This document shows positions 23,830 to 41,165 of a stretch of 64,000 nt of DNA, in pieces. Every line of letters starts with the position of its first letter. The first letter of the stretch is position 1. The position numbers were made by a program, and so were the translations under genes. The notes beneath the pieces were generated by a model. The model worked only from the letters and a program-made list of their open reading frames with translations, made no database searches and was not told the DNA's origin. This DNA comes from Toxonevra muliebris. Lineage: Eukaryota; Arthropoda; Insecta; Diptera; Pallopteridae. The stretch lies in NCBI GenBank assembly GCA_963691655.1, contig OY829326.1, positions 73,339,235-73,403,234 of the forward strand, read 5' to 3'.

Positions 23830-24990
23830 TTAAGTCGATTTCAAAATATTTTAATTGTACTTCAGAATAATCAAATATACGTCAAAAAATTATAAATTTG
23901 TTTTAGATTATTCAAAATGCAGTTCTGATTCAATTAAATTTCTGGTTACTCCAATTGAAATTCATTTATACTTTAAAAATTTTAAAATGGTTCTAGAATA
24001 TTCCAATTGTATCTCAGATCTTTTTTCATAATTTCAATTGTATTTCAAAAGATTGAATTTTTATTTTACCAAACCGATTTCAGATTATTTCAATTGCTCT
24101 TCAGAATAATCAACTGTACTTCAAAAAATTCCAAACTGGTTTCAGATTATTGCAAATGCACTACGGAGTAATCAAATGTATTTTAGTATATTTCAATTCG
24201 ATTTCAGATTATTCCAATTGTAATTCAGAATAATCAAATATATTTAAAAACATTTTAGTTTGATTTTAGGTTATTCCAATTTAAATTCACTTGTAATTTA
24301 AAAAACTCCAAATTGGTTTTAGAATATTTCAATTGTACTTCAGATAATCAAATGTACTTCAGAATTTTTTAATCCATTATTTTGTTTTCATTATTTCATT
24401 TGCACTTAAAAAAATTGAATTTGTGCTTTAAAAAACTCCAAACTGATTTCAGATTATTCATATTGCTCTTTAGAATAAACAACTGTGCTTCAAAAAGCCC
24501 CAAACTGATTTCAAATTATTGCAAATGTACTTCGGAGTAATCAAATGTATTTCAGAATATTTTAGTTTGTGTTCAGATTATTCTGATTGTAATTCAAATA
24601 TTTTCATTTCCAATTTAAAACATTCCAAATTTGTTTTAGAATATTCCAATTTTACTTCAAAGTAATTAAGTGTACTTCATAATATTTCAATTCGATTTCA
24701 TAATATTCCAATCGTACTTCAAATAAATTTATTTGTACTTTAAAAAACTCATAATTTGTTTTAGAATATTTCAGTTGTGCGACAGAATAATCAAATTTTA
24801 ATTCAATTTTAGATTATTACAGCTGTATTTCAAAATAATCAAATGTACTTCAGAAAATCTCAATTCGATTTCAAATTGATTTCGGATTATTAAAAATAAG
24901 AATATTTCATTTTTACTTTTGAAAATTTCTATTGCACTTCAAAAATTGAAAATTAAATTTTAATTATTAAAAGTTCTATCAGAAGTTCAA
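23830..24990. repeat. Degenerate tandem array, TTGTACTTCAGAATAATCAAA type
   Basis: About 1.15 kb is made of imperfect units of roughly 20-24 bp. The words AATTGTACTTCAGAATAATC, CAAATGTACTTCAGAA, TTTCAGATTATTCCAATTG and TTTAAAAAACTCCAAATTG alternate. Units have drifted strongly and stops occur in all frames, so it is non-coding minisatellite DNA. Confidence 0.75.
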
Positions 24991-24994
24991 ATCT

Positions 24995-27362
24995 GATCTA
25001 CTTTTGGAATAATCTGAATTGAAATTCTTGGAAGTACACTGGATTACATTGAAATCCCAATGGAAAATCATTTAAAATATTTTGCAATCTGCGTTACTGT
25101 TGAAAAAAGTGTAGTGCAAAACAATTATTTATTTTATTTAAAAAAAAACTTCCGGCTTTACGTATTTAAAAAAATCCATAACTTTCACACTCAAAATCAA
25201 CTTTCATGGCATGATAACTTAATTAATTTGTATGTCTTATTATAATTTTAACATTTTCTATTAAAAATGTTCAAACCTTAGTTGGTCTTACCATCGTCAA
25301 CCAGCTACAGCACCATCGCCCATCGTCATCTCATAAACTTCAACGTAAAATGTCACTAAACTTATAAGTTTATAGAAAATCATTATAAAATGCATTATTG
25401 CTTGTGAATTGTGAATGCTTTAATTGATATAAACAATACAAACAAACACACATACACATGAACCGAAATATTACAATTACATTTTGAAAGATCAGAGCTC
25501 TCGAAGAGCTCTTCATCTTTTCGGTCTGATCTTCAGCAGCTTCTCATGTCTCATTTGATGAGTAGCTCATATATGATTTCAATTAACTTGACTTGTTGAC
25601 TTGATGACAATGCTGATGATGTTGACAGTGAATCCATTCAAAAGCACAACAAAACACAACACAATAAATGAATGAATGAATAAGTAAGCAGCAAACACTC
25701 AAGTTCATTGCTACCATTTATTACATACACACATATGTATGTGCAAGAGCAAATGCAAGTAATGCACTTGTGCGTATGTGTGTGCGTGTGTGCTGGCATC
25801 CGTTTTGCCAAGTTTTATTTTATTTTTTTTTTTTTTTCATTTTTATTTAAGTTTGGAATTTCCATTATGAATAGAAAGAAAAAGTGAAAATTATTATTTA
25901 CAAAATCAACACAATTACAAATACATATACCAATTAGTTTATAATGTGTGTGTGTGTGTGTTTTTGTGGTGATTTTCACTGCGCTCCAATAATTAAAGCT
26001 GTCAAATTGCTTGACATTTCATTGCATGTGGTTGTTGTTGTTGTTTATTTTGCATTTGCAAATAAACAAAATTGGCAAGAGTTTGCCAAAAAAAAAAAAA
26101 AAAAATCATTTATAAATAAATAAATTAAAAAAAAAACAACAATAAATATTTGGCCGAAAAGTGCAAGCAAGATTTTCTACAGCTTCTTCGTCTTCACCTC
26201 TTCAATTGCAATTGTTGTTGAGTTTAAAAACAGCAGCAACAGCAGCAACACTGACGACGGTTATTGGCCTATTGTTTGTTGCTGTTGTATTGCTCTAGCT
26301 TACCCAACTATTCAACTGGCTCCGACTCTGTTGTTGTGTTGTGTGCGACAATTATTTTACTGTTGCTGGTTAGTGGCTGGTTGCTGGTGAACGACAACGA
26401 CAACAACTGACGACGACGTAGGTGAAAGTCATCATTGAAAGTGTCTGTTTGTGTGTTTGCTTGGTACGTTGGTTGTTTTTGTTGCAGTTGTAGGTAGATG
26501 TTGTTGCTGTAGTTGTTTTCGGTTACTTGATTCAATCGAAAAGAAAAGTTTTTCTTCGCTTTACTTTTTGATTTTCCTTTTTGCTAGCTATTTTTATTTT
26601 ATTTATTAGATATTATTTTCTTTTTGTGGAGGAGTTGAGTTTATTTTTTCATATATATATATTTATATTTTTTTTAGCTTAAATGGGAAAGTTTTTTTTT
26701 TTCTTTCTTTCTTCTGTAAATTTTATTTATTTACTTTTTTTTATTGTAGTTATGCTGTTGCTGTTACAATTGTTGTGCATTTTAGAAATTTGTTTAATGT
26801 TGCATTGTTGTGTGTGTGTGTTTTTTTTTTTTTGTTTTTATGGTTTTCTTGTTTAATAGAGGCTAAAGACCTTTTTGACACCACTTGAGCATAAAATTCG
26901 CAAAAACGTTGGCTTTGACTTGGCACACACACAAGATTTTTTTTTATTTTTTTTTTAATTTGCAATATGGCAAATTTTGAAAAGTGAAAATTTTATTTTT
27001 GATATGTGCATTCATGAAAAATTGAAAGTAATCACGTTTTTATTTAATTGGAAAGTTAAAAATATTTAATTGTTCAATGTCAAAAATCACTATTCATAGT
27101 AAATTAATAGTGGGAGAGTGGAAAGTAGAATTTCTAAAAACAAAACTGAAATTTTGCTGAATTTCTTTATTTTTAAAGCAATTGATCAATATAAAAATAT
27201 TGGGCAGAGTAGAAAAAATATAACAGCCTTAGAGCTATAGCTCAAACTTCATAACCAGCGTCCGGGTATAGAAATAATTTCTCTTAGTTAAGTTTAAGCA
27301 GGAGCAAAATAAAAAAACATAAAAAAAGCGACTAGCCGAAAAGTTGTTGTTAATTTGTCAGT
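24995..27362. other. Intron DNA with microsatellites
   Basis: It holds a nested hairpin at 25488-25533 (separate entry), (TG)n near 25945-25961, poly(T) or T-rich runs at 25824-25838 and 26690-26701, A17 at 26089-26105, and many GTTGTT/CAACAA words around 26200-26520. Reading frames on the minus strand at 26308-26535 are CAA/CAG-type low complexity. No gene is supportable. Confidence 0.4.
25488..25533 (+). other. Compact nested hairpin
   Basis: AAGATCAGA (25488-25496) is the exact reverse complement of TCTGATCTT (25525-25533). The 28-nt interior contains a second dyad, GAGCTCTCGAAGAGCTC, overlapping the 5' arm. It is short for a miRNA precursor but could be a structured RNA element or a regulatory dyad. 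Confidence 0.4.
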
Positions 27363-27488
27363 TAATCTGAGATTTGCTTGAGCTTTACTAAGATTTGCTT
27401 CAGTTTCTCCATGATGTTCTGCAGTTTGACTAAGGTTTGTTTTAGTTTGACTACGATTTACTTTAGTTTAACTACGATTTGCTTCAGT
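27363..27488. repeat. Short degenerate tandem array (about 24-bp unit)
   Basis: Roughly five units of AGTTTGACTACGATTTGCTTC-type sequence lie directly left of the TTAA target of the MITE at 27493. Unit words ACTAAGATTTGCTTCAGTTT and ACTACGATTTGCTTCAGTTT recur with one or two changes. Confidence 0.65.
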
Positions 27489-27492
27489 TTAA

Positions 27493-27983
27493 CCCTCTAG
27501 CAGGCAAGTCCGCCTACAGGCGGGCAACCGTTTGATACAATTTAAAAGACTTTTCAAATTTTTTTTAGGTGTATTCATGCCACTCAGTCGATAGTACTCT
27601 GTGCGTTGTTTCGTTTTGATTCTATCGTCGGTTGAAAGTCAGATTTCGAGTAATTAACGAAAAAAAAATGTAAAAATGTTTTGGGTGATATTAAAATTAT
27701 ATGCGATAATTTTAATTATTGAAAAGAAATATTTATAGTTGTTTGTTGGAGTTGAAAAAGTATTAGGAAGTAGGAATTTGATCATATTTTACATTTATGT
27801 AATCTGAATACATATTAACTTTTAACTTTTTCATTTATCGGGATTACAAGCTTTGCTATTTTTTCATCTCTAATAAAAATAATGACTCCAATTCGATTTT
27901 CGACTTCATTTCCGAGTTTTATACATTAAAATCAACCAATCCTCATATTTTTTAATGCTGAAAAAAATTGTCTTGCTAGAGGG
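27493..27983. mobile_element. piggyBac-like MITE (491 bp) with TTAA target duplication
   Basis: The left end is CCCTCTAGCAGG and the right end reverse-complemented is CCCTCTAGCAAG: 11 of 12 bases match. Each is immediately flanked by TTAA (27489-27492 and 27984-27987). Just inside the left end is a GC hairpin, CCGCCTACAGGCGG. A second dyad (CGATAG...CTATCG, about 27580-27627) follows. No transposase frame is present. The TTAA targets and CCC start fit the piggyBac superfamily; assignment to a transposase family needs an autonomous relative. Confidence 0.75.
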
Positions 27984-28319
27984 TTAAGTAAGATCTTCTT
28001 TCTACGCATATCCATTTGCTTTTTATTACTACTATGCTTAATTCCTTTATGACTTTATCCATATTTCTCATTACTAGAAACTGCTTTCCTCAATGGCCGA
28101 TAACGGTTTTCAACTCACCATCGTCATATTCATGTGTATCAAACTGAAAGGCTACTTCAAAAGGCCAAAAACTCTAAAGTGCTAAACCTTAAAGTCCTGT
28201 ATTCTTTTTCTCTACTATCCATCTAGCCAATGTTTTCAAAACTTTCTTAAAAAATTTGAAAAAACCTTTCAAGTTCATCAATTCATATAATTGCATTTTA
28301 TTTTCCTCTCTCTCTCTCT

Positions 28320-28510
28320 CATTTAAAAGAAACAAATGATTATGATTGGTCAATTGAGTTGATCTTGATACAGCGCTCAATGAGAGCTGTTTACTCTCTC
28401 ATTGAATAGAAACCATTGGTAAATTGAACACATATCCCGACAGTACTCTATCATTTCTGCTCATTCAATTCTATTCATATGGCTGTGATTGGTCAACTAA
28501 ACTCAAGAAT
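28320..28510. repeat. CCAAT-box/hairpin modules, cluster I
   Basis: TGATTGGTCAATTGAGTT (28343-28360), a degenerate ACCATTGGTAAATTGAAC (from about 28412) and TGATTGGTCAACT (28486-28498) recur at about 70-75 bp. Between the first two lies a perfect 10-bp hairpin, TCAATGAGAG / CTCTCATTGA, with a 9-nt loop (28377-28405). The same module type recurs at 30086-30390. Confidence 0.65.
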
Positions 28511-30075
28511 GATAAAAATGAAAACGTTCTCGCTTTATATTTCACGTTGCTTTCCTCAGTCATCGATTATCATCATGTCAGTGTGTAAAAGATAAGTTCA
28601 AAAGGTTTATAAACTTAAAGAGTTATGCACAAATTGTTCCTTCCCTATTTATTACTCTGTCTCATCCACTCACCAAACCAATACTTTCAAAACTTTCAAA
28701 TATAAAATATGTAAAAGTTGTATAAAAATGTCAAACAACTTTTAAAAAACATTCTTTCATGCATTCATTCAATTTATAAAGTTACAATTTACAAACACGT
28801 GACTATTGACCTTTTGCATCAATCGAATGTGCAATTCACATATGTTTGCACATTCACCTAACTAAAAATACAACAAATTAATAATGATGATAACAAAATT
28901 ATTATTATATTATTGCATAATATAAACTTGTACTTTAAAATAAATTCTTAAAAATATTCATAATTTTCAATAAATTTGCACACCCACTTTATGCTGCTAC
29001 TCGTACGCGTTCATGCTCGTACAACAACCTCAGTGCGGAAATTTTGCAGCGTATACACAAACCAAAATCGCGCTCAAAGTCAGTATATTTTGAACAATAA
29101 CCTCGACAAATTTCATTTAACTTCAATTGACCTCAAAAGGTTTTTTGAACTTGCGAAATTCAACAAAAAAATATAATAATAATAATAAATAAAGTACGCA
29201 AGTAAAACACTTGAACATTGAACTGAAATGAGCTGAGCAGAGCAGTTGAGTGGTTGAACACTGATCAAGCAAGAACCTAAAAACTGAAAACATTTCCGCA
29301 TTTTGATTTTTTTGATTTGCTGTTCTTGTTGTTATTGTCTTTGTACTGTCAGCTCTAGAACCAGTAGTAATTTTGATATATATATTTTTGTTTTTTTTTT
29401 TTGGATTTTTATTGATCAAGCGCAAAATTTATGCGATTTATTTTTGTAGTCAACTACTTAAACGATAGTAACTAATTTTCAATGTCACAAATTTTCGGTG
29501 TATTTCATTTACTTTTAATTTACACTCAAGCGAAAGCAAAAAATTTAGGTACATATGTTTTATATCAATTGTCACATAAAATAGCAAAAACAACTTATCT
29601 CAATATACGCATACATAGATAGCTAGATATTGTAGATCGAATCTACGCTCTCTCCCTGTGTGTCTCTCTCTCTCTCTCTCTCTCTTCAATATATACTCAC
29701 TTCTTCACGTGTAGTTTTGCTAGATAGTGTGTGTTTATAGTGTACGTGTGATGTGAATGAAACTTTCAAGGTCGACTAAATCTATCTGTATGTATGTAAA
29801 TTTTCGCTCATGATATTTTTTTTAGAATTTTTGCTAATTTCAAAATAGCAAGAAAAACAAAAGAATAATTCACACATAACCACAACAACAAAAATAATAA
29901 TAATAATAATAATAATAAAGCAATAACAAAATATACGTCAGAGTGTGTCAAATGTGAATGGAAGGCGGTGTGGTTGCCTTACTATTGTATGCTACAATAT
30001 TCTTGAGAAAAATAGTTCAGCTGAGTTGAGAGTTCAGAGTGCCTTTTAGTTTCTCTCTCTTCTCCCTATTTTAAT
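28511..30075. other. Intron DNA between module clusters
   Basis: It contains (AAT)n-like tracts (about 29176-29190 and 29893-29919), a (TC)n tract (29664-29685), poly(T) near 29393 and scattered CA/TG repeats. The reading frames here are AT- or CA-derived and not supportable as genes. Confidence 0.4.
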
Positions 30076-30390
30076 GGCCGCCAATGGCTGTAATTGTTCA
30101 ATTGAGTTATTGTTTGGCAGCACATAGTGAGAGGATTCTATTCTCTCATTCCATGGAACCCAATAGCTGTGATTGGTCAATCGAGTTAGTGTTCCAACAG
30201 TGCATTGTGAGAGCATTTGAGTCTCCTCTTCAATGGAAACCTATGGCTGGGATTGGCCAATTCGATTAATATTCCTACAACGGATAGAGAGAGCATTTTA
30301 CTTTCTGATTGATTGCAAATGCTTGTTGAATTCATATTCTTATAGCGCATATTGAAAGCATGTTACTCTCAATGAAAACTAATAGTCTAT
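30076..30390. repeat. CCAAT-box/hairpin modules, cluster II (about 80-bp unit)
   Basis: At least three direct units begin near 30091, 30170 and 30250. Their cores are TAATTGTTCAATTGAGTT, TGATTGGTCAATCGAGTT and GGATTGGCCAATTCGATT; the last contains the palindrome ATTGGCCAAT. Each is followed by a GAGAG...CTCTC-type dyad, for example TGAGAG(9 nt)CTCTCA at about 30128-30148. A decayed fourth unit follows to about 30390. ATTGG is the reverse of the CCAAT box bound by NF-Y; a function here is inference. Confidence 0.65.
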
Positions 30391-31495
30391 TGATCTCAAG
30401 AATGCCCAAAATATTATTATTTTCATACGAAATGTACTTATATTGAAAAGCTACAATTCGTTCATATCCAAGGGCTACCTACATTAACGTAATTGTGCGG
30501 AATGATGAAAATTGGTTTTACAGAACAAGTAATTCGATGTCTGAAACATAAAAATATAAATGCCTATGATGAACTTTGTTTTAATTTCTGATTCTGTTCT
30601 GTTTCAAAATGTAGGGTGTTTATTGTTCAGCAAAAATTCAATACCGTAGCGACAATCAGATCGTCTTGTTCCACCTCACTCTACTTCGCCTTTCTATAAT
30701 ATTATTTAATGCATTTATCAACAAAACAATTTAATTACACACACATTTACGCTGTTGACTTGAATGAGACCACACATATATTACGTAGACATTTGCTGGA
30801 ATGAAACAAAAAATAGGAAAAAGTTTTAAAAATAATTTTTATTATAGCTAAATACAAATATGTATATTTATGTGTTATTAGATAATGTGAATATAAAAAT
30901 TTTGCGTTTATTGCAAATAACAATTTTTAAATAGCAGAAAAAGAGAGGACGAGAGAGAGAGAGAACATTTCTGGTACTAAAAAAAAAAGAGAACAAATCA
31001 ATTGCGTTTCGTTTCTCAAAAGAACCAGTAAAACGAACAATTTTTCTAAATGAACTTGAATTTATTTAAAGTTTTGTTATAAACACATTCCAGTGTTTGT
31101 ATGTTTTGCATGACTCTATGCGATTTACCTACATCTATAAATATTTGTGGTTGATTTCTTGATAATGTGGGGGTGTTTTTTCCTTCCTTTTTTTTGCTGT
31201 ATCAGCGCGTGTTTAGTCTGACGTTTACTTCACTGACGTCATACATTTTGTAATTTTTGTACTCACAATGAATGAGTAGAATTTTTTAATTTGACATAAA
31301 TTTTTCGTTTGATATGAAAACAATGAAAACAAAAACGTGTGTTTAGTTTTAAATTCATATAAATAAAAAGAAAGTATAAGGAAGTGAATATATTTGTTTA
31401 AAATTTCGATATTTTGTGGAAGATTTGTAAGCGATGTGATTATTGTTACAGGCGCTAATGTTGCACTGATGTTATTAGAGCTGTAGCTGTTGAAT
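30391..31495. other. Intron DNA without recognised features
   Basis: AT-rich non-coding sequence with a GA tract near 30943-30963, poly(A) near 30980 and one TGACGTCA palindrome-like word near 31234. No gene is visible. Confidence 0.4.
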
Positions 31496-31499
31496 ACAG

Positions 31500-32645
31500 A
31501 GGGAAGGTTTCTGAGACTGATTTTTGATATGATTTTTGGTCTGAATATTCTCCCGGTTTTTTATTAGAATTTCTGTTGGTTTTTGTTTTAGGTCTCGATC
31601 AGAGTTTGGGTTTGCCTTCGGTCTGAATTTTGGTTTGCATTTTGTTATAATATTTGTTCTAATTTTGGGTTTGAATTTGAGCTGAGTTTTAATCTGATTT
31701 TAGGCTGATTTTTGCCCTGAGCTTTTGGTCTGATATTGTTTCGAATTTTATTCTGATTCTCGGTTTTTAATTAAATCTCGGCATGCTACTAGTTTCAGTT
31801 TTGGTCTCCTTCTGGTCTAATTTTAGTGTGTGCTTTGGTCTTATTTTGGACCTGAATTGTTTTTTTAGTTTTTGCCAGTTTTTGGTCTCAGTTTTAGGTT
31901 GGTTTTAGTTTTAGTTTGGTCTGCTTGTGATTTAAATTCTGTTCTTATTTTTGTTCTGGATTTTATCAAATTTTTAATTTGTTTTTAGTTTTTTTTTTGC
32001 TTTTGAGTTTTGGTCTGAGCTTTGGTCTACTTTTAGGGCAATTTTGGTTTGAGTACTGGTCTGCTTTTTTATCTGAGTTTTAGTCTAATATTTGATTTAA
32101 TTTTTAGCATGGTTTTTGGTTTGAACTTGGTTTATCTTTTGGACTGATTTTATCTTAACTTTTTGATTTGAATTTATACTAAATTTTAGTCTGAATTTTA
32201 GTCTGAATTTAAATCTGGGCTGAATTTCAGTTGAAATTTTATTTAGTTTTTTATCTCTTTTTGATCTGAATTTAGCTTGAAATTTGTTCTGAATTTTTAT
32301 CCGAATTTTGGTTTGAGTTTTGGTCTAAATTTTATCTAGTTTTTGAGAGAAAAATTTCTCTGGATTTAGCCTGAAATTTGTTCTGATTTCTTATCTGAAT
32401 TTTGATCAGAATTTCACCTAATTTGTTATCTTCTTTCAATCTGAGTTTTAATCTGAACTTAGTCTGAATTTTTTTTTTTTAATTAAAATTTGTTTTAGCC
32501 TGAACTTTTGTCTGAATTTTTTTTTAATTACTCAGAAATTTGTGTTGAATTTTTGTATGATTTCATCTCTAATATTTGGTCTGTTTTGGTCCCAAATTTG
32601 ATCCGAGTTTTGATCTTAGTTTCGGCTTGATTTTTAGTGTGGTGT
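31500..32645. repeat. Degenerate tandem array, TTTTGGTCTGAATTTTAGTC type
   Basis: About 1.15 kb consists of imperfect units built on TTTGGTCTGA and TTTAGTCTGAATTTT, with T-rich linkers of varying length giving a period of roughly 12-24 bp. It is strongly strand-asymmetric (T+G on the + strand), very diverged and non-coding. Confidence 0.75.
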
Positions 32646-32649
32646 TTTA

Positions 32650-39240
<6,591 letters not shown>

Positions 39241-39244
39241 AGTT

Positions 39245-40400
39245 GTGCTTGCAAATTTACGTGCAACATGATACTAGCAGAACCAAAAATATATAACATT
39301 AATATTTTATAATAATATTTACATAAGTTGCTAGGACCTCCACCTCTGTAAATGTCATAACCTTCAGGTCTTTCTTAGGAGACAGGCTGTTCGAATAACT
39401 GGAAGGACTACCGAAGATTCACCCAACAAAAGAGTAGATATAAAAGAATACAAAATTGGTCAAAGTACATCATAATGGATCACTATCTGTACACTATCTG
39501 TAACCAAACCCTTACCTATTACAAACCCTGCTCTATTTAACTTCAGAATTTCACGTGCAACATATATGTTTTTTTATATAATAAATATAAAGTAGCTACA
39601 AAAATCGCTCTAACATCAAACAACACACGAAAAAATAAAAAATTTTGAGGTTAGATTAAGGAAAAAATTTTTTTTCTAGATTGATTTAATAAGTCCGTGA
39701 ATTTCAGAATTCACATGCAACATGCTGATTACGTATACAAAAATATATTCAAATAATATTTTTCAGTATTATTTAATAAAGTTGCAATGCAACTATGCAG
39801 AAATTAAGGTGCAAAATGCAACCCTGCTCATGGTAAGTAAGTAAAAACTTGCAAAAACGTAATAAACAGCGAAAGCTATACAAATTTCATAAAATTTTTA
39901 GTAATTTAATTTTATAAATTCTAATTTAAATTGTTAAAAGTGTTAAAGAAAAACAAAAAAATTAAATGTTTTTATTTTGTTTGTTGTTGCTTTTAAATTT
40001 TAAACGTTGCCATGCCATAAAATATAATTTTGTTTTTTTGAAAACTGAAATAAATAAAACTAAAATACAAAATTCGCACATCATGAACTAAAAACAAATT
40101 AAATACAAATAACAGCAACGCAAATACGCAAACAAAACCAACAAAAAACAGAAACAAATTATTTAAATTACGCGTTTGAATCAGCGGAAAACCGAAAAAA
40201 TTGCGTTCATTGCACGCATTCAATGTCAGATTTTTATATGCTCTTCTCTCTCTCACGCTCTTTTCGTAGTCGTTTTCTGTTTCTCTTTCTCTCTCTCACT
40301 CGAATTCGCAAAATATGTTGTATGTTTTCGCATTAAAAAACAAATACATGAATAACTATTTACTTATGTATATGTTCACTACATGCGTGCAACATGAATT
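39245..40400. repeat. Dispersed direct repeats around ACGTGCAACATG
   Basis: Four related blocks contain this word or a one/two-base variant: about 39260 (TTTACGTGCAACATGA), 39549 (TTTCACGTGCAACATA), 39708 (TTCACATGCAACATGC) and 40385 (GCGTGCAACATGAA). The first three continue with similar AT-rich sequence, which suggests old segmental duplication or transposon remnants. A less AT-rich patch (39335-39430) lies between copies. Confidence 0.45.
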
Positions 40401-40739
40401 GGCACTATTGGGTACAATAGTAAAAAGGGGGCGTGGCTGCAGAAAATTTACTTAAACTCTAGCCAAAGTGGTTGGAAAGATTTTTGTTTGATTAAAATAG
40501 TTATATAAGGGCATTCGCGAGATCAACGGAAGTGGAGGATTTAGAGGTTGCTGGAAGTCTTAAATCCTTTTAAAGAGTCGTTTAGGATCCCGATCTCAGC
40601 TTAAAAAATTAATTTTAAGAACCAAAAGAAACACATTTATCTGTCCTTTCTCTCTTCCTCTTCCTCTTTAGCTCTTGCCAACCTTGTTAAAAACAATTCA
40701 AGCTTCCTTTACTAAAACACCAACTAACTTCAAATCAAC

Positions 40740-41165
40740 GATTGGTGGGTGATTCGTTTTACTACTCATTGCTTGAACTGATGACATCCTCGGTGGCTTC
40801 GGTAATAATTTTTTAATTGACGGTGATAGTTTCGGTGCTTGAGATCGGTCTTAGGCTTTGTGTTGCTCCGTTTTCTGTTGAGGTGGTTTTAAAGTGATTG
40901 ATTTGACATTAATCTTCATTTTACGGTGCTCAGGTTATTCCGTTGATAATCTTTGATTGACTGTGCTCGGGAGGTCGGGACTTCGGTCGTAAGCTTCAGT
41001 TAACGAAATTTGTAAGGCTGGCTTCGATGATAGTCTTCAGCTGACATGTTCGAGTGATCGACTCTGTTGATTGTTTTCAACTGATTTCAGTGATTATCTT
41101 CAGTAAACCGTGTTCGAGTAAAAGACTTTGTTAATAGTTTTCAGTTAAGGGTGTCGAGAGGTCGA
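40740..41165. repeat. Degenerate tandem array, GATNNTCTTCAGTTGAC type
   Basis: About 425 bp of imperfect units, very roughly 40-55 bp long. Recurring words are TGATAGTCTTCAGCTGAC, TGATTGTTTTCAACTGA, TGATTATCTTCAGTAAAC, and TGTTCGAGTGATCGAC / GTGTTCGAGTAAAAGAC / GTGTCGAGAGGTCGAC. It is more GC-rich than its surroundings and non-coding. Confidence 0.6.

Noticed and set aside
26308..26535. 75-codon minus-strand frame rich in Gln/Asn/Thr
   Set aside because: Arises from GTTGTT microsatellite sequence on the opposite strand; no splice context or homology recognised.
40204..40216. CGTTCATTGCACG as an EcRE
   Set aside because: Only 10 of 13 consensus positions; both outer bases deviate.
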